Made by a program: the position numbers and the translations under genes. This document shows, in pieces, positions 24,706 through 34,318 of a stretch of DNA of 64,000 nucleotides. The notes beneath the pieces are model-generated. The model saw only the letters and a list, made by a program, of their open reading frames with translations, did not search any database and had not been told where the DNA came from. The stretch's first letter is position 1. Each line of letters begins with the position of its first letter. Source of the stretch: CAZDWZ01 sp964509425 (lineage in GTDB: Bacteria; Bdellovibrionota_C; UBA2361; SZUA-149; CAZDWZ01); assembly GCA_964509425.1 (NCBI GenBank), contig CAZDWZ010000015.1, forward strand, positions 1 through 64,000, in the 5' to 3' direction.

Positions 24706-26481
24706 ATGAATCACGCACGGGTAACGCCATATTACGTTCTGCTAGCTTCAGGTCGCCGGCTGAGGCCCACCGTTAGGTTGGTGATTCTCTTATCGATTTT
24801 CAGCCTCCACTGGCTCTATCTTACCGGGGATAGCACTGCAGAAGACCTGACCCCTCGTCCCAGCTCCCTTCCGCCGGCTATTCCGCTGGCGACGGTGAAG
24901 CCGATCGCCATTTTCGGTCCCGAACCGCGGCTCAGCAGACTCCTCAGGGGGGATTTTAACGGCGACGGAAAAGCGGATCTCGTCGCGCAAAAAGACAAAG
25001 AGCTTTTTCTCACTCTCGCCCTCGGCGGAGACAATTTCTCATTCGAAGTTCAATCTTGGAAAGTGCCTCCATTTTCCCTGCAATGGGATCGCGTTGTCGT
25101 ATTAGACGTGAACGGCGATGGTATCTCGGATATTGTCGGCCCGGAGGAAAATTGGAATCGATGGGTCGTAATCTCTCCTCAAGAGAATGGCCGGTTCTCG
25201 GTGTCCATCTCCGAAGTTGATTTTCCGAAAGATTTCGCGGGAGGTTTTGTCGGTACGAATCTTCGGCCGCTTCCCCATTGGCAGCCCCTGATCAACGTCT
25301 GGGAACAGTCGAAAAGAGAGAACGCGAGAGTGTTCCAATTCCTCTTCACCGGAAGCCGGATCGTGCAGGTCGATCCGGGCGACAATCCGCATTTCTATTC
25401 TTCAAGACTCATTCCATTTGGCTGTGTCCAAAAGCCGGAAACTGGTGCGTGTGAGGAGCTCGTCGCTCTCCGGCAGAATTGGCAAAAACCGAATGTTGAG
25501 GCAGTGGTTGGCTATGCGGATAGTTCGGCGGCGTCTTTCCCGCCTGCGGCATCCGGACTCTGGCGGGTCGAAGGATTCGGTGATTTTAACGGCGATAAAA
25601 AACTCGACATCCTCGGGAACCACCCGGACTACTACCGTTGGTGGATCTCCTACTCCGGGCCGGAATACCCTCTTGAGCGTCCCGTACCCGGCGTCCCCGC
25701 GCAGGTGTCGAATGCTCCTCAAATTCTGATCGGCGATTTCAACGGAGATTCTCTCGATGAAATCATCGCGGCGAATCCGGGAACGGGATCATATACCCTC
25801 GTTACACCGGATCGATTCGAGGTGCCTCTCTCGTCGCCTGGACCGAAGATGTGCGTCGGGTTTCTTCCCGGCAATAAATACGGGAGGTGGGGCCGTACCC
25901 GAGACCGATGTCCGAAAGGTTATGCCGTGCTGGAAACCGGCATCATGCGCACCCGCGGGAAAACAATTGATGCCGTCTCGCTTCCCTCGACCTGCTGTCC
26001 GCTCCCGAGCTCGGACATCCTCACCGATGAAGAGACGGAAACCGATTCGCAATGCCCAAGCGGGTTTCTTGCGATCGGAAAAATCTGGGATCCCAACTGC
26101 TCGGAATGTTCGGCAAAACTCAGTTGCCGAAAGGTAAACTCCTCACGCTATCAACTGGGCGTGGCAGAGAAGGGGCAGTATTGGGGATTCCGGCGATATC
26201 TCTACGATGGTCCGGGTCTTGAAAAGTCGGAGATTCCGCTTGCGCTTCGGGCGGGTTTCGGCCGCGTAACGTTCAACACTTGGGCGCACGATGGTTGTCT
26301 CGGGAAAACAGTCGGAGCGGCGCTCACGGGAATCGGGGAGCGGTGCCCCAACATGAGCTTCGCCGAGATTCAATATTCCGGTGCGGCGGGAGATCCTCCG
26401 AAAGGAACACCGGTCAAAATGTTTCCAGATTGCAGGAAGCAAGGAAACATCTTCGATCCGCTGTCGTCCTGCAAGGAGTGA
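24706..26481 (+). CDS. Secreted FG-GAP/VCBS-repeat protein with Cys-rich tail
   Basis: About 591 residues from ATG 24706; a TTG at 24691 is also open. A signal anchor lies near residues 24-43. Four FG-GAP/VCBS-like repeats are visible, each with the Asp-rich D-x-N-G-D-x-x-x-D calcium pattern: RGDFNGDGKADLV, LDVNGDGISDIV, GDFNGDKKLDIL and GDFNGDSLDEII, suggesting a small beta-propeller. The last 220 residues are cysteine-rich (STCCPLPSSD, CPSGFLAIG, WDPNCSECSAKLSC) and probably disulphide-bonded. Cell-surface or secreted; binding partner unknown. It converges on the next gene with only 33 bp between stops. Confidence 0.8.
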   Translation: MNHARVTPYYVLLASGRRLRPTVRLVILLSIFSLHWLYLTGDSTAEDLTPRPSSLPPAIPLATVKPIAIFGPEPRLSRLLRGDFNGDGKADLVAQKDKELFLTLALGGDNFSFEVQSWKVPPFSLQWDRVVVLDVNGDGISDIVGPEENWNRWVVISPQENGRFSVSISEVDFPKDFAGGFVGTNLRPLPHWQPLINVWEQSKRENARVFQFLFTGSRIVQVDPGDNPHFYSSRLIPFGCVQKPETGACEELVALRQNWQKPNVEAVVGYADSSAASFPPAASGLWRVEGFGDFNGDKKLDILGNHPDYYRWWISYSGPEYPLERPVPGVPAQVSNAPQILIGDFNGDSLDEIIAANPGTGSYTLVTPDRFEVPLSSPGPKMCVGFLPGNKYGRWGRTRDRCPKGYAVLETGIMRTRGKTIDAVSLPSTCCPLPSSDILTDEETETDSQCPSGFLAIGKIWDPNCSECSAKLSCRKVNSSRYQLGVAEKGQYWGFRRYLYDGPGLEKSEIPLALRAGFGRVTFNTWAHDGCLGKTVGAALTGIGERCPNMSFAEIQYSGAAGDPPKGTPVKMFPDCRKQGNIFDPLSSCKE

Positions 26482-26514
26482 CCCGGACGGCTCTCTGTCC
26501 CTATCCCAATCTTG

Positions 26515-28812
26515 CTAATGGGACGCCGTCACCGGAATAACAAAATCGTTGTGCTCGCGGAAAAGCCACCAAATTGTTTTTCCACGCCTCGCCGCTACGA
26601 TGACCGGGCCGTATTGGTCTTTCGGCGGCAGAAGCTCCGTGATGCTGAGCTTGTTCGCACCGACTACCGCGCTCTGAGATTCGGTCTCTCCGTCCAACTT
26701 TCTGAATTCGACCGTGACGTTTTCGTCGCTGGAGCCCGGGTTAATTCCCCAAAGGATATTCTTCTGTCCCAGAAAACTATTGAACGACATGACATGGAAA
26801 CTGCCGAGTGCTTGTTTCGCGACCACACCCCACATCTTGCGGATGCTCAGATCCGGATCGCGGTTATAGTGCATAGCAATTGCCGCCACGCTCTCTTTCT
26901 GGTCGCTCTTCAAAATCGCAAACCCTCTCCCACCGCCAAGAATTTGATCCGCGATGACGTGCCGAGTCGATTTTGGCGGAATGAGGTATTGCTCATTCAA
27001 ACGCGTGATCCCGCCGCTATCGACAATTTTAAGAAGCAGCGTCACCGCCGAAGACGACGTGTTCAGAATTTCGACCACCGCAGTTTTCGCTTCGGTATCA
27101 AGCGGAAGAAGGATGGTTTCGCCGGTCCCGATGATTCCAGGAACTTGCACCGCGGCGATGACGTCCGTTGCCGCATAATAGATGTCGCGAAAGACATAGC
27201 GCGCGATGCTCAATTGGAAACGTTGACGCGGATTATCGGGGATGAATTCCGCCATCCCGATTCGGTTCGGTCCGAACTGATGTCCTCCGGGAAAATCTCT
27301 TCGAGCGCCGCCGTTTAACGTGACACGGAACTCAGCAACGAACTGTCCGAAATAGTCGTAGAAGCGGAGGGTGCCGGAGCCGACAGAGGTTCGGTCCTGT
27401 TCGCGATTGATGATCGTGACCCAATTTACGACAAGCTGCCGATTTGCCGCCGCCCCGAGACTTGGGGAAAACGTATTAAACGGCAGAACCTGCGGGCCGA
27501 AATATCCGGGACTCGCTTCGAACGCCAACGCAAATTGAAAATCTCTTCCTTGAATTGAGCTCGGCCGGTACTGGAGCATTCCTGCGCGAAGCGATCCCGG
27601 AGGACCGACGAACGTCGAACAAGATGTCCCGTAGGTTTCAGGCAATCCGAACTGCTGTGGAAACTCGTGAATGAGAAGGTCCCGCTGCTCGAATCCCTCC
27701 AACGAGAATCCAACCGAACCAAGCGCTTGACCGAAGAGATCGAGGACGGAGGTGTTCAGCTCCATTGGAAATCCTCGTGCCGCGGAATGCTCCGCCACGT
27801 TCCACATTCCGAGGTGCGTATTCCATGGGAGACACGCATCGACGCCATCAGCTCCGAACATGCTTCCGCGATCGAGCGGATTCGAGCCGTCAAAATATTC
27901 ATCTCCGTCCGATTCGCCGTCACCGTCCGTATCAGGGTTTGCCGGATCGGTTCCGATAATCGTCTCTTCCCAATCCTTCAGGGAATCCTCATCGCTGTCG
28001 AGCTCGCATGCCTCTTGGGTCCCGAGCGGACAGTTTCCACTCGGAGGCGGATCCTCATCGATTGGATATTTCGGTCCGCCGATCCCGTCGGGACATGAAT
28101 CATCTCCCGCGCTGAAGGTCGATTGAGGTGTGAGCGATCCCTCGAGCTGGTAGTTATCGATCCGCACTCGCCCATGCACCTTCGTAAAAAAGGCGCCAAA
28201 GGCGAGCACCGTTCCGGATGGCGGAAGACTGAGGCCGGAGTTCTTCGGAACCGCAGGACCTGCACAGGGAACATGCGGTGAAGTTCCGAAAGTGAGCTGC
28301 GATAATTGGAAAGCCGCCGGTGCCCAGACGCTGTAATTCGGCGGCACCTGAACCTGGTCGGAGATATACCACGTCGACCCAATCAAAAGCGCCAGGCGAC
28401 TCTTATCGAAGTTCCCGACGCTGTCGAGGCCGCTCAGGCGTTGATCGAATCTGACGGTGGAGAGTTTTGAAACGTCGAAGCGAATTTCGTCGGTGTAGAC
28501 AATAAGTCCGTTCGGGATAGCGACCGCCCAAGTTCCATGCCCTGGCTCGTTCCCCTGCGGGTAACTGTTGACCGGCGCCGGATTGGTCGGCGCTCCGGGC
28601 GAGTTGATCTTCCACACACTCGTTTTTCCGATTGCCCGCTCAGTTCGAATTGCCTTCCATCCAGCAAGCTGCGCCGCCTCGCTGGTGTTCGTTCCGGCAG
28701 TAAAACCGAAAGTCTCCCGGTAGAAAGGCTCCTGGCTCTGAGCACACTCAGGGCGGCCGGCGATAAAGATAATAAGGGTGAGGACGAAAAGAAGGGGATT
28801 AACAGCTCGCAT
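26515..28812 (-). CDS. Large secreted protein with calcium-binding (TSP3-like) repeats
   Basis: Exported protein of 765 residues. A signal peptide (MRAVNPLLFVLTLIIFIAG) precedes a beta-rich N-terminal domain of about 210 residues. Around residues 260-320 lie thrombospondin type-3-like repeats (ACELDSDEDSLKDWEETIIG, DTDGDGESDGDEYFDGS), which bind calcium. The remaining 440 residues are beta-rich with no named domain that I recognise. No anchor or C-terminal sorting helix is visible, so it may be released or exported by another route. A surface or matrix role is inferred from the calcium repeats. Confidence 0.78.
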   Translation of the reverse strand: MRAVNPLLFVLTLIIFIAGRPECAQSQEPFYRETFGFTAGTNTSEAAQLAGWKAIRTERAIGKTSVWKINSPGAPTNPAPVNSYPQGNEPGHGTWAVAIPNGLIVYTDEIRFDVSKLSTVRFDQRLSGLDSVGNFDKSRLALLIGSTWYISDQVQVPPNYSVWAPAAFQLSQLTFGTSPHVPCAGPAVPKNSGLSLPPSGTVLAFGAFFTKVHGRVRIDNYQLEGSLTPQSTFSAGDDSCPDGIGGPKYPIDEDPPPSGNCPLGTQEACELDSDEDSLKDWEETIIGTDPANPDTDGDGESDGDEYFDGSNPLDRGSMFGADGVDACLPWNTHLGMWNVAEHSAARGFPMELNTSVLDLFGQALGSVGFSLEGFEQRDLLIHEFPQQFGLPETYGTSCSTFVGPPGSLRAGMLQYRPSSIQGRDFQFALAFEASPGYFGPQVLPFNTFSPSLGAAANRQLVVNWVTIINREQDRTSVGSGTLRFYDYFGQFVAEFRVTLNGGARRDFPGGHQFGPNRIGMAEFIPDNPRQRFQLSIARYVFRDIYYAATDVIAAVQVPGIIGTGETILLPLDTEAKTAVVEILNTSSSAVTLLLKIVDSGGITRLNEQYLIPPKSTRHVIADQILGGGRGFAILKSDQKESVAAIAMHYNRDPDLSIRKMWGVVAKQALGSFHVMSFNSFLGQKNILWGINPGSSDENVTVEFRKLDGETESQSAVVGANKLSITELLPPKDQYGPVIVAARRGKTIWWLFREHNDFVIPVTASH

Positions 28813-28965
28813 AAACTCCGTGTCCGATACAACTAAGCCACGGCTACCTCGCGGAAGCGGCGTTGTTAATCACGTATTTACTAGGAAAAGTCAAGCCGAG
28901 GGCATCGCCGGAGGGGGGGAATTCGGGCGGAGAAGGAAGTGAGAGGAGAGACGGAGCAAATACAG

Positions 28966-28991
28966 AGGGCTCCCGCGAGATCGGGAGCCCT
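28966..28991 (-). terminator. Hairpin after the DUF4349 lipoprotein gene
   Basis: Stem AGGGCTCCC (28966-28974) and GGGAGCCCT (28983-28991), 8-nt loop, 12 bp beyond the stop at 29004. On the minus strand the tail is only weakly U-rich, so termination efficiency is uncertain. Confidence 0.5.
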
Positions 28992-29003
28992 GCAAAGACG
29001 GAA

Positions 29004-29681
29004 CTACCGGATTACAAAGAGCTTTTCGACGACCCAAATCGTTCCCTGAAGAAGATAGCCGAGCGGACCGTAGATGGTCGACTGCTGGGCGCTGAAGCTC
29101 AGCGTCGAATAGGCCACTCGTTTCTGAACTCCATTGAGCTGCGATTCAATCTGCTCAATCTCACCTTGAATTCGGTTTAGCTCTTGCTCGACGGCAAGCA
29201 CGTCTTTCATCTCTTTCGCCTTCTCGAGCACAAGGCGGTAACGATCACGAAGCGCGGTCAAGTTCTTCAGCTTTCCGTCGAGATCAGAAATCCGATCGGT
29301 GACATCCTCCGCTCGAATCGATTTCGATTTGACTTCCCCTAACGCCGAGAGGGCATCAATAACCGATTGAAGATGCTCCGACGGAACTTTAAGCTCGGCA
29401 CTGTATCCGGTCTCCGAAGTCGAGCTCGTCGCGAGAAATCCCTTTTTCTCTTCGACCAGGGGTTTTACTCGGTCGTCTAATCCTTCGAATGAATCGACTT
29501 CAATTGAGAGAGACGCGGAGTATGCCATCGCCCGAGGTGCTGATGTTTTAGACTGTGCTCGTCTATAGGAAGCCTCCTCCAATGGAGCACCTCCTGCGGC
29601 ACCCGCGTGATGGCAGGCGGAAGCAGACAACAGGAGAAGACAGAGAGCTGATTTCAGGACCGAGTCGATTCTGCGGATCAT
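29004..29681 (-). CDS. DUF4349-type lipoprotein
   Basis: Lipoprotein of 225 residues. Start ATG 29681 (MIRRID) has AGGAG 5 bp upstream; the open frame continues to 30020 but that part is antisense to the oxidoreductase. Lipobox LLLSASAC with Cys21. The body has the DUF4349 layout: SASLSIEVDSFEGLDDRVKPL, a KGFLATSS strand, ELKVPSEHLQSVIDAL, a coiled coil (about 125-190) with DVTDRISDLDGKLKNL, and a hydrophobic end near YGPLGYLLQGTIWVVEKLF. Such proteins occur in the envelope of many bacteria; function unknown. Divergent from the oxidoreductase at 29811. Confidence 0.82.
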   Translation of the reverse strand: MIRRIDSVLKSALCLLLLSASACHHAGAAGGAPLEEASYRRAQSKTSAPRAMAYSASLSIEVDSFEGLDDRVKPLVEEKKGFLATSSTSETGYSAELKVPSEHLQSVIDALSALGEVKSKSIRAEDVTDRISDLDGKLKNLTALRDRYRLVLEKAKEMKDVLAVEQELNRIQGEIEQIESQLNGVQKRVAYSTLSFSAQQSTIYGPLGYLLQGTIWVVEKLFVIR

Positions 29682-29810
29682 GAGACTCCTATAAATTTGA
29701 TTCGCTTGAGCGATTTCTCTCCTTTGACGGGGGAGAATCGTTTTCAAGTTGAGCTTACGCCGCAAAATAAGATTGATGTGCGCTAAGACACAATATATTC
29801 CTTGCTCCCG

Positions 29811-30980
29811 ATGAAAGACCGTTTCGATTTTGACGTCGGGATCATCGGCGCGTCGCTCGCCGGAACGGCATGCGCAATCCAACTCAAGGACTCGGGCGCG
29901 AGAGTCGCCTTGGTCGATAAAGATTCGTTCCCTCGAAGAAAACCATGCGGAGAAGGGCTCTCGATCCGCGGGCTCGAAATCCTCGAGCGATGCGGGGTAA
30001 CGCTCGACGCGTTCGACCATAGGGCGTTAAGCGGCTTTCGCATTCTCTCTGGGAGCGATGATTTCTTCATCGCTCCAGGACACACCGGGGACAAAGCTCA
30101 ATGCAGCGTGTTTGGAATAAATCGCAAACTGCTCGATCGAACGCTTCTCGAAGTTTCCCGAAATATCCAAGGAGTAGAAATTATGGAGTCGACGAGGGTC
30201 GACGCCTACTCCGCGGACTCCGGGGGATGGCGAGTGTCATTTTCGGGAAGTAAATCGATCACCTGCCGCTTTCTCGTCATCTCTGCGGGCGCGAATTTTC
30301 GTGCGAGTACAGGATTTAACAGCGCGAATTCCATGGCAAACCGCTATGCCTGGAGTCAGCATTTCCAATGTTCCGAGCTTGCGGACACCGCGCGTGAAGT
30401 CAAAATCGTCGTCGAAGACGGATACGAGATATACATCACCCCCACCGGCGCTAAGGAAGTGAACGTGGCGATTCTCAGCGCGAAGAAAAGCTTCTCGCAA
30501 TTTCGAAGCGCCGAAGTTCAAACAAAGATTAAACATAAAGCAGAGGAGCGACTTTTCCGCGACCTCTCTCCGCTTGAGCCGCCACTCTTTACCGGACCGC
30601 TTGGCAATCGTCGGAGAAAGGGATTTTCGGACGCCACGATCTTCTGCGGAGATTCATGCGAACAGTTCGATCCGATCGGCGGAATGGGAATGACACATGC
30701 CCTCCTCTCTGGTGTGCTTGCTGGCGAAGCTCTGTTCCGCATTTTTGCGTTGCAACAAGATTTTGGAACCACAGCTCAAGAGTATGAGCGGCAGCGAAAC
30801 GCCGCCGCGAGGCCGCTGCGCGGTTTCACTCGTCTCACCTACCTTTCGCTGATAACGCTAAAAGGTGTCCGCGGAAGAGAATTCCTCTTGAGCTCGCAGT
30901 TCGGGAACTCGATGGCAAACGCTGCTCATAACGCGAGACCGACGTGGTCCTCCGGTCTACTTCACCTCGCCGGACTCTAG
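29811..30980 (+). CDS. FAD-dependent oxidoreductase (geranylgeranyl reductase-like)
   Basis: Flavoprotein of about 389 residues from ATG 29811 (MKDRFDF). The Rossmann FAD motif is VGIIGASLAGTACAIQL (GxSxxG variant), followed by ALVDKDSFPRRKPCGEGLS and the second FAD motif FCGDSCEQFDPIGGMGMTHALLSG. The family includes geranylgeranyl reductases and polyketide-modifying monooxygenases. It is followed by a type III polyketide synthase remnant and a methyltransferase; a synthase, FAD oxidoreductase and methyltransferase commonly form one small cluster, so it probably once modified an alkylresorcinol or alkylpyrone-type product. Whether it still acts is unclear. Confidence 0.85.
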   Translation: MKDRFDFDVGIIGASLAGTACAIQLKDSGARVALVDKDSFPRRKPCGEGLSIRGLEILERCGVTLDAFDHRALSGFRILSGSDDFFIAPGHTGDKAQCSVFGINRKLLDRTLLEVSRNIQGVEIMESTRVDAYSADSGGWRVSFSGSKSITCRFLVISAGANFRASTGFNSANSMANRYAWSQHFQCSELADTAREVKIVVEDGYEIYITPTGAKEVNVAILSAKKSFSQFRSAEVQTKIKHKAEERLFRDLSPLEPPLFTGPLGNRRRKGFSDATIFCGDSCEQFDPIGGMGMTHALLSGVLAGEALFRIFALQQDFGTTAQEYERQRNAAARPLRGFTRLTYLSLITLKGVRGREFLLSSQFGNSMANAAHNARPTWSSGLLHLAGL

Positions 30981-31053
30981 TGTGTTCGAGTACGAGTCGA
31001 GGTGTTCTCCGGCCTTGATTCGTGCCATAGTTTCAAACACGAAACTTTAATGA

Positions 31054-31188
31054 GAATCACATGACGTGTTTCTCTTCGTGACCTCCGAGTTTTTGAAGTC
31101 AGGCGTCGCCGCCTCCCGCGAGCTCGTCCTCATGCTCGGAGTCGGCCCGGGACTAACCGTAGAGCTCATCCTCTTTCGAGTTCAGTAG
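31054..31188 (+). pseudogene. C-terminal remnant of a type III polyketide synthase
   Basis: A stop-free stretch of 44 codons between the oxidoreductase and the methyltransferase ends in LMLGVGPGLTVELILFRVQ. The G-x-G-P-G-x-T-x-E block followed by a short hydrophobic end is the C-terminus of chalcone synthase-type (type III) polyketide synthases. The preceding DVFLFVTSEFLKSG fits the family's helix that follows the GNMSS motif; a one-base shift near 31062 would even join NMRIT in front of it. The catalytic Cys domain is absent, and the upstream DNA belongs to the oxidoreductase. The gene is therefore a stump left by deletion. Confidence 0.65.
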
Positions 31189-31202
31189 AAAGGAGACCGC
31201 GT

Positions 31203-31919
31203 ATGGCACGGAAATATACGGCCCGGAGGAACAACCTCGATATTTACGAGGACTTTTCAGAAGAGTGGTGGGAGGCGGCCAGTCCGGTTTTTCGCTCGCT
31301 TCAGAAGATCACAATCTACCGGCTTCAACTGTTGCGCAAATGGATTCCCGATCTCCATTCGCAAACCGTCGTGGATCTGGGGTGCGGTGGCGGTCTATTG
31401 TCCTCTCCTTTGAGCAAATCAGGAAGCAAAGTTTACGGATTCGACATCAGCTTAAAGAGCCTCGCACAGGCCCGAAAACACTCCGCGGAATCCGCGGTCT
31501 ACGCCTGGGGCGATATTCGGTCGGTCGATTTCCCATCAGCAAGCGCTGACGTGGTTCTCCTCGCGGACGTCCTCGACCATCTTCCCGACTACGAGAAAAC
31601 TCTTGCCGAAGCATTCCGTATCGTCCGCCCCGGCGGAAAGGTCTTCGTAAACACTTTGAACCGGACGATTCTCTGTCGCCTCCTCGCTGTTCACGTCGCG
31701 GAGAATATCGGGCTTGTTCCAAAGGGCACGCACGATCCAAAACTTTTCATTCGCCCCGCGGAGCTTCAGAAAGCCGCCGGTCGGCAAGGGCTCCACGTGC
31801 TGAGCTGGCAAGGAGAGCGGCCTGCTCTCCGCGAGACATGGCGCACTTGGGCGATTCATTTCGCCGGAACCAAGAGCCTCTCGATCGCCTACAGCGCTCT
31901 TCTGGAGAGATCGAGCTGA
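31203..31919 (+). CDS. SAM-dependent methyltransferase (UbiG-like)
   Basis: Class I methyltransferase of 238 residues. Motif I is VVDLGCGGGLLSSPLSKSG, motif II the acidic GFDIS, and later VVLLADVLDHLPDYEKTLAEAFRIVRPGGKVFVNTLN, which matches the UbiG/quinone-methyltransferase style. AAAGGAG stands 7 bp before the ATG and right after the stop of the polyketide synthase remnant, so its ribosome site abuts the broken gene. With the oxidoreductase it probably tailored the product of the lost synthase; an independent role in quinone methylation is possible. Confidence 0.87.
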   Translation: MARKYTARRNNLDIYEDFSEEWWEAASPVFRSLQKITIYRLQLLRKWIPDLHSQTVVDLGCGGGLLSSPLSKSGSKVYGFDISLKSLAQARKHSAESAVYAWGDIRSVDFPSASADVVLLADVLDHLPDYEKTLAEAFRIVRPGGKVFVNTLNRTILCRLLAVHVAENIGLVPKGTHDPKLFIRPAELQKAAGRQGLHVLSWQGERPALRETWRTWAIHFAGTKSLSIAYSALLERSS

Positions 31920-32319
31920 CACTCCTCAGCCCGAATCGATACCGACTTAATATTCCAGGCGCTTAACATCGCACTAAGAGTCGAATTTTCTCTGGTGCTC
32001 CGGCGCTCTGTGGTTCATTTCAACAAAGAAAAGTGAACCACAGAGAACCAGAGCACCAGAGGGGAATGGAACTCAATCAGATCACTGGCCCGTTCGTCTG
32101 TAATCTATTCTCTGGTGCTCTGTGGTTCATTTCAAAAGTTGAATCGACGATATGGTGCTGTTGACCACGTTCGGTGCGACACGCGTGATATACCCGACGG
32201 TGCCGATTCCACGTCCAAATCTCGGGAGTAGCTCACTTCTCCGCAACTCATAAAAGAAACGACGGACTCGAGAATTTCATCTATATTCGACCGCAACACA
32301 AAGTATCAGCATTGGTTGG
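31920..32319. repeat. Intergenic stretch with CACAGAG-type palindrome, copy 2
   Basis: The 400 bp carry no gene. At 31989-32063 is a large inverted repeat: TCTCTGGTGCTC and CTCTGTGGTTCA on the left face GAACCACAGAG and AGAGCACCAGAG on the right. A second half-copy, CTCTGGTGCTCTGTGGTTCA, lies at 32111-32130. It is a variant of the family seen at 1, 48045, 49633 and 60969, with GGTGCTC in place of the usual units. The rest shows nothing recognisable. Confidence 0.8.
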
Positions 32320-34290
32320 ATGGCAACGGTCGACGGCTTTCGCGCCCAAGTCGGGCGATTACTGAACAAACGATTCGAGCTCACGAGATTTTTGGGGCTT
32401 GGGGCATCGGGGTCCGTGTATCTGGCAAAAGATCACGACCTCGGTGGTTTCGAAGTCGCGTTGAAGTTGTTGTATGCCCATCACCTCGCAAACGAGAAAA
32501 GTGTAGAAAGGTTCCGCGCCGAAGTTCTCATCGCGAGGCGCCTCAATCACCCAAACATCGTAAAAATTCATGATTTCGGAAAAACAGAAGAGAACCAATA
32601 TTTCATCGTCATGGAATACGTTTCGGGAACCTCACTTATCGAGATCATCGAGTCGTTCCCCGAGAAGCGCATACCTCTTCCTCAGGCAATCGGAATAATC
32701 TACGACCTCACTTCGGCGATCGAGCACGCCCACGAGCATTCGGTTATTCATCGAGATTTGAAGCCGCAAAACATTCTCATCAGCGCGGACGGGTCGGTCA
32801 AAATTTGCGACTTCGGCGTTGCGCGCCATCTGGACTCCGACGGCGGCCTCACTCGCACGGGCGAAGCGGTCGGAACTCCCTACTACATGGCTCCCGAACT
32901 ATTTCAAGGAAAGGAAGCGGACGAACGCTCAGACGTCTATTCAATCGGAATCCTCGCCTACGAGCTTGTCTCGGGAGGGAGACCTTTTTCCGCGGAAACC
33001 TTTTACGCGCTCGCTCGAAAACATATCGAGGATCCGCTTCCGGCTTTCTCGCGCGATCTTCATATTCCAGAGTTGTTCGAGCAAACGCTTATTTCCGCAA
33101 CCGCGAAAGATCCGGCGACGCGCTATCCATCTGCACACTATCTCCGCACCACACTCGAGCCGCAGCTCGATAAAAATTGGCGGGAGCAACGGGATCAGTT
33201 GTTTGAACGATGGAGCAAGGCTGAGGCGGAGCGCCTTCGGGTCGAATCAAAAAAGCGTTTGAGGAGGCTTCGAACATTCTTGCTCCTCTTTGTTGTTATC
33301 GTGGTGCTCGTGCTCACGGCGATCGCCCGGTCCAACCGCCGTCAGCAGCAATTACTCGGAAGCTGGGCGTTACGAGTCGAACGGACGCTCGGGAGCGGCG
33401 CGGCATGGCCTTTGAAGAGGCTGTTCGGAGTGGAGATACACGCGAACGAAAAAACATTGAGAGATCTCGTCTGGGCCGCGCTCGACGAACAATCGGCGTC
33501 GGATCGATTCCACTTGGTCGACGTTGAAAATCTGATACGAATGATTCTCGAATCCGGAATTGATCCGAACACAAAAAGCGAGCACGGAACTCCGCTCGTC
33601 GCCCTCACCCTCGACCGGGGCTTGAGCGGGATCACCTGGTCTTTCATTCAACAACCCGGGATTGATCCGAACTCGAAAAACGCTGACGGCACTCCGCTGA
33701 TTCATCTTGCAATCAAGCAGCATCTCACGCACATCGCGTCGCACTTGACCACACATCCACGTTTTCTTCTGAACCAAGTCGATAACCAAGGGAACACGGC
33801 CCTTCACCAAGCTGTGATATCAAGGCACCCCGTTCTCTTTACTCCGCTTGTCGATCGTGAAGGTGAATCGGAAATAGATTTCAATATTCGGAATAAAAAC
33901 GGCGACACCGCTCTCGGGATGGCGCTTTCCAATCGGGATTGCCCCCGGGATTTTGCCGGTCAGCTTATTCCGAGATCAGACCCGAATACGCCGAACTCAG
34001 GAGGCCGTACTCCGCTCATCCTCGCGGTGATGCGCGCCGACCCCGAGTTCATCGTCCGGCTGCTTCAACGAGGTGCAGACTTAGGCGCAAAAGACGATGA
34101 AGGGCACTCGGCACTCTATTACGCCGCGGTGCAAGAAAACGATCATATTTTACAGGTCATCTTTCACGTCGGGGACCTCAAGATCGCAAAAGATGTCCTC
34201 GAAAGGGAAGAGCTTCCCGAAGAGCGGAAGCTTCTTGCCCGAAAGGTGTTCGAGGTGAAATCAGCAGCTCGAGCTGGCGGCGATTTTTAG
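32320..34290 (+). CDS. Ser/Thr protein kinase with C-terminal ankyrin repeats
   Basis: Hanks-type kinase of 656 residues. Kinase domain about 18-290: glycine loop GLGASGSV, Lys49, HRDLKPQN with Asp146, DFG at 164-166, and GTPYYMAPEL. A membrane span lies at about 318-335. Beyond it, residues about 400-630 hold ankyrin-like repeats (HGTPLVALTLDRG, DGTPLIHLAIKQ, QGNTALHQAVISRH, GGRTPLILAVMRADPEFIVRLLQRGADL, GHSALYYAAVQEND). If the topology is N-in, the ankyrin array is periplasmic, which is unusual. It converges with another kinase at 34319; the two may form a regulatory pair. Confidence 0.93.
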   Translation: MATVDGFRAQVGRLLNKRFELTRFLGLGASGSVYLAKDHDLGGFEVALKLLYAHHLANEKSVERFRAEVLIARRLNHPNIVKIHDFGKTEENQYFIVMEYVSGTSLIEIIESFPEKRIPLPQAIGIIYDLTSAIEHAHEHSVIHRDLKPQNILISADGSVKICDFGVARHLDSDGGLTRTGEAVGTPYYMAPELFQGKEADERSDVYSIGILAYELVSGGRPFSAETFYALARKHIEDPLPAFSRDLHIPELFEQTLISATAKDPATRYPSAHYLRTTLEPQLDKNWREQRDQLFERWSKAEAERLRVESKKRLRRLRTFLLLFVVIVVLVLTAIARSNRRQQQLLGSWALRVERTLGSGAAWPLKRLFGVEIHANEKTLRDLVWAALDEQSASDRFHLVDVENLIRMILESGIDPNTKSEHGTPLVALTLDRGLSGITWSFIQQPGIDPNSKNADGTPLIHLAIKQHLTHIASHLTTHPRFLLNQVDNQGNTALHQAVISRHPVLFTPLVDREGESEIDFNIRNKNGDTALGMALSNRDCPRDFAGQLIPRSDPNTPNSGGRTPLILAVMRADPEFIVRLLQRGADLGAKDDEGHSALYYAAVQENDHILQVIFHVGDLKIAKDVLEREELPEERKLLARKVFEVKSAARAGGDF

Positions 34291-34318
34291 CAGCGATCTT
34301 CAGAACGTCAAGAACACG

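Noticed and set aside
29682..30020. N-terminal extension of the DUF4349 lipoprotein
   Set aside because: It is antisense to the oxidoreductase start; the lipobox and AGGAG site place the start at 29681.
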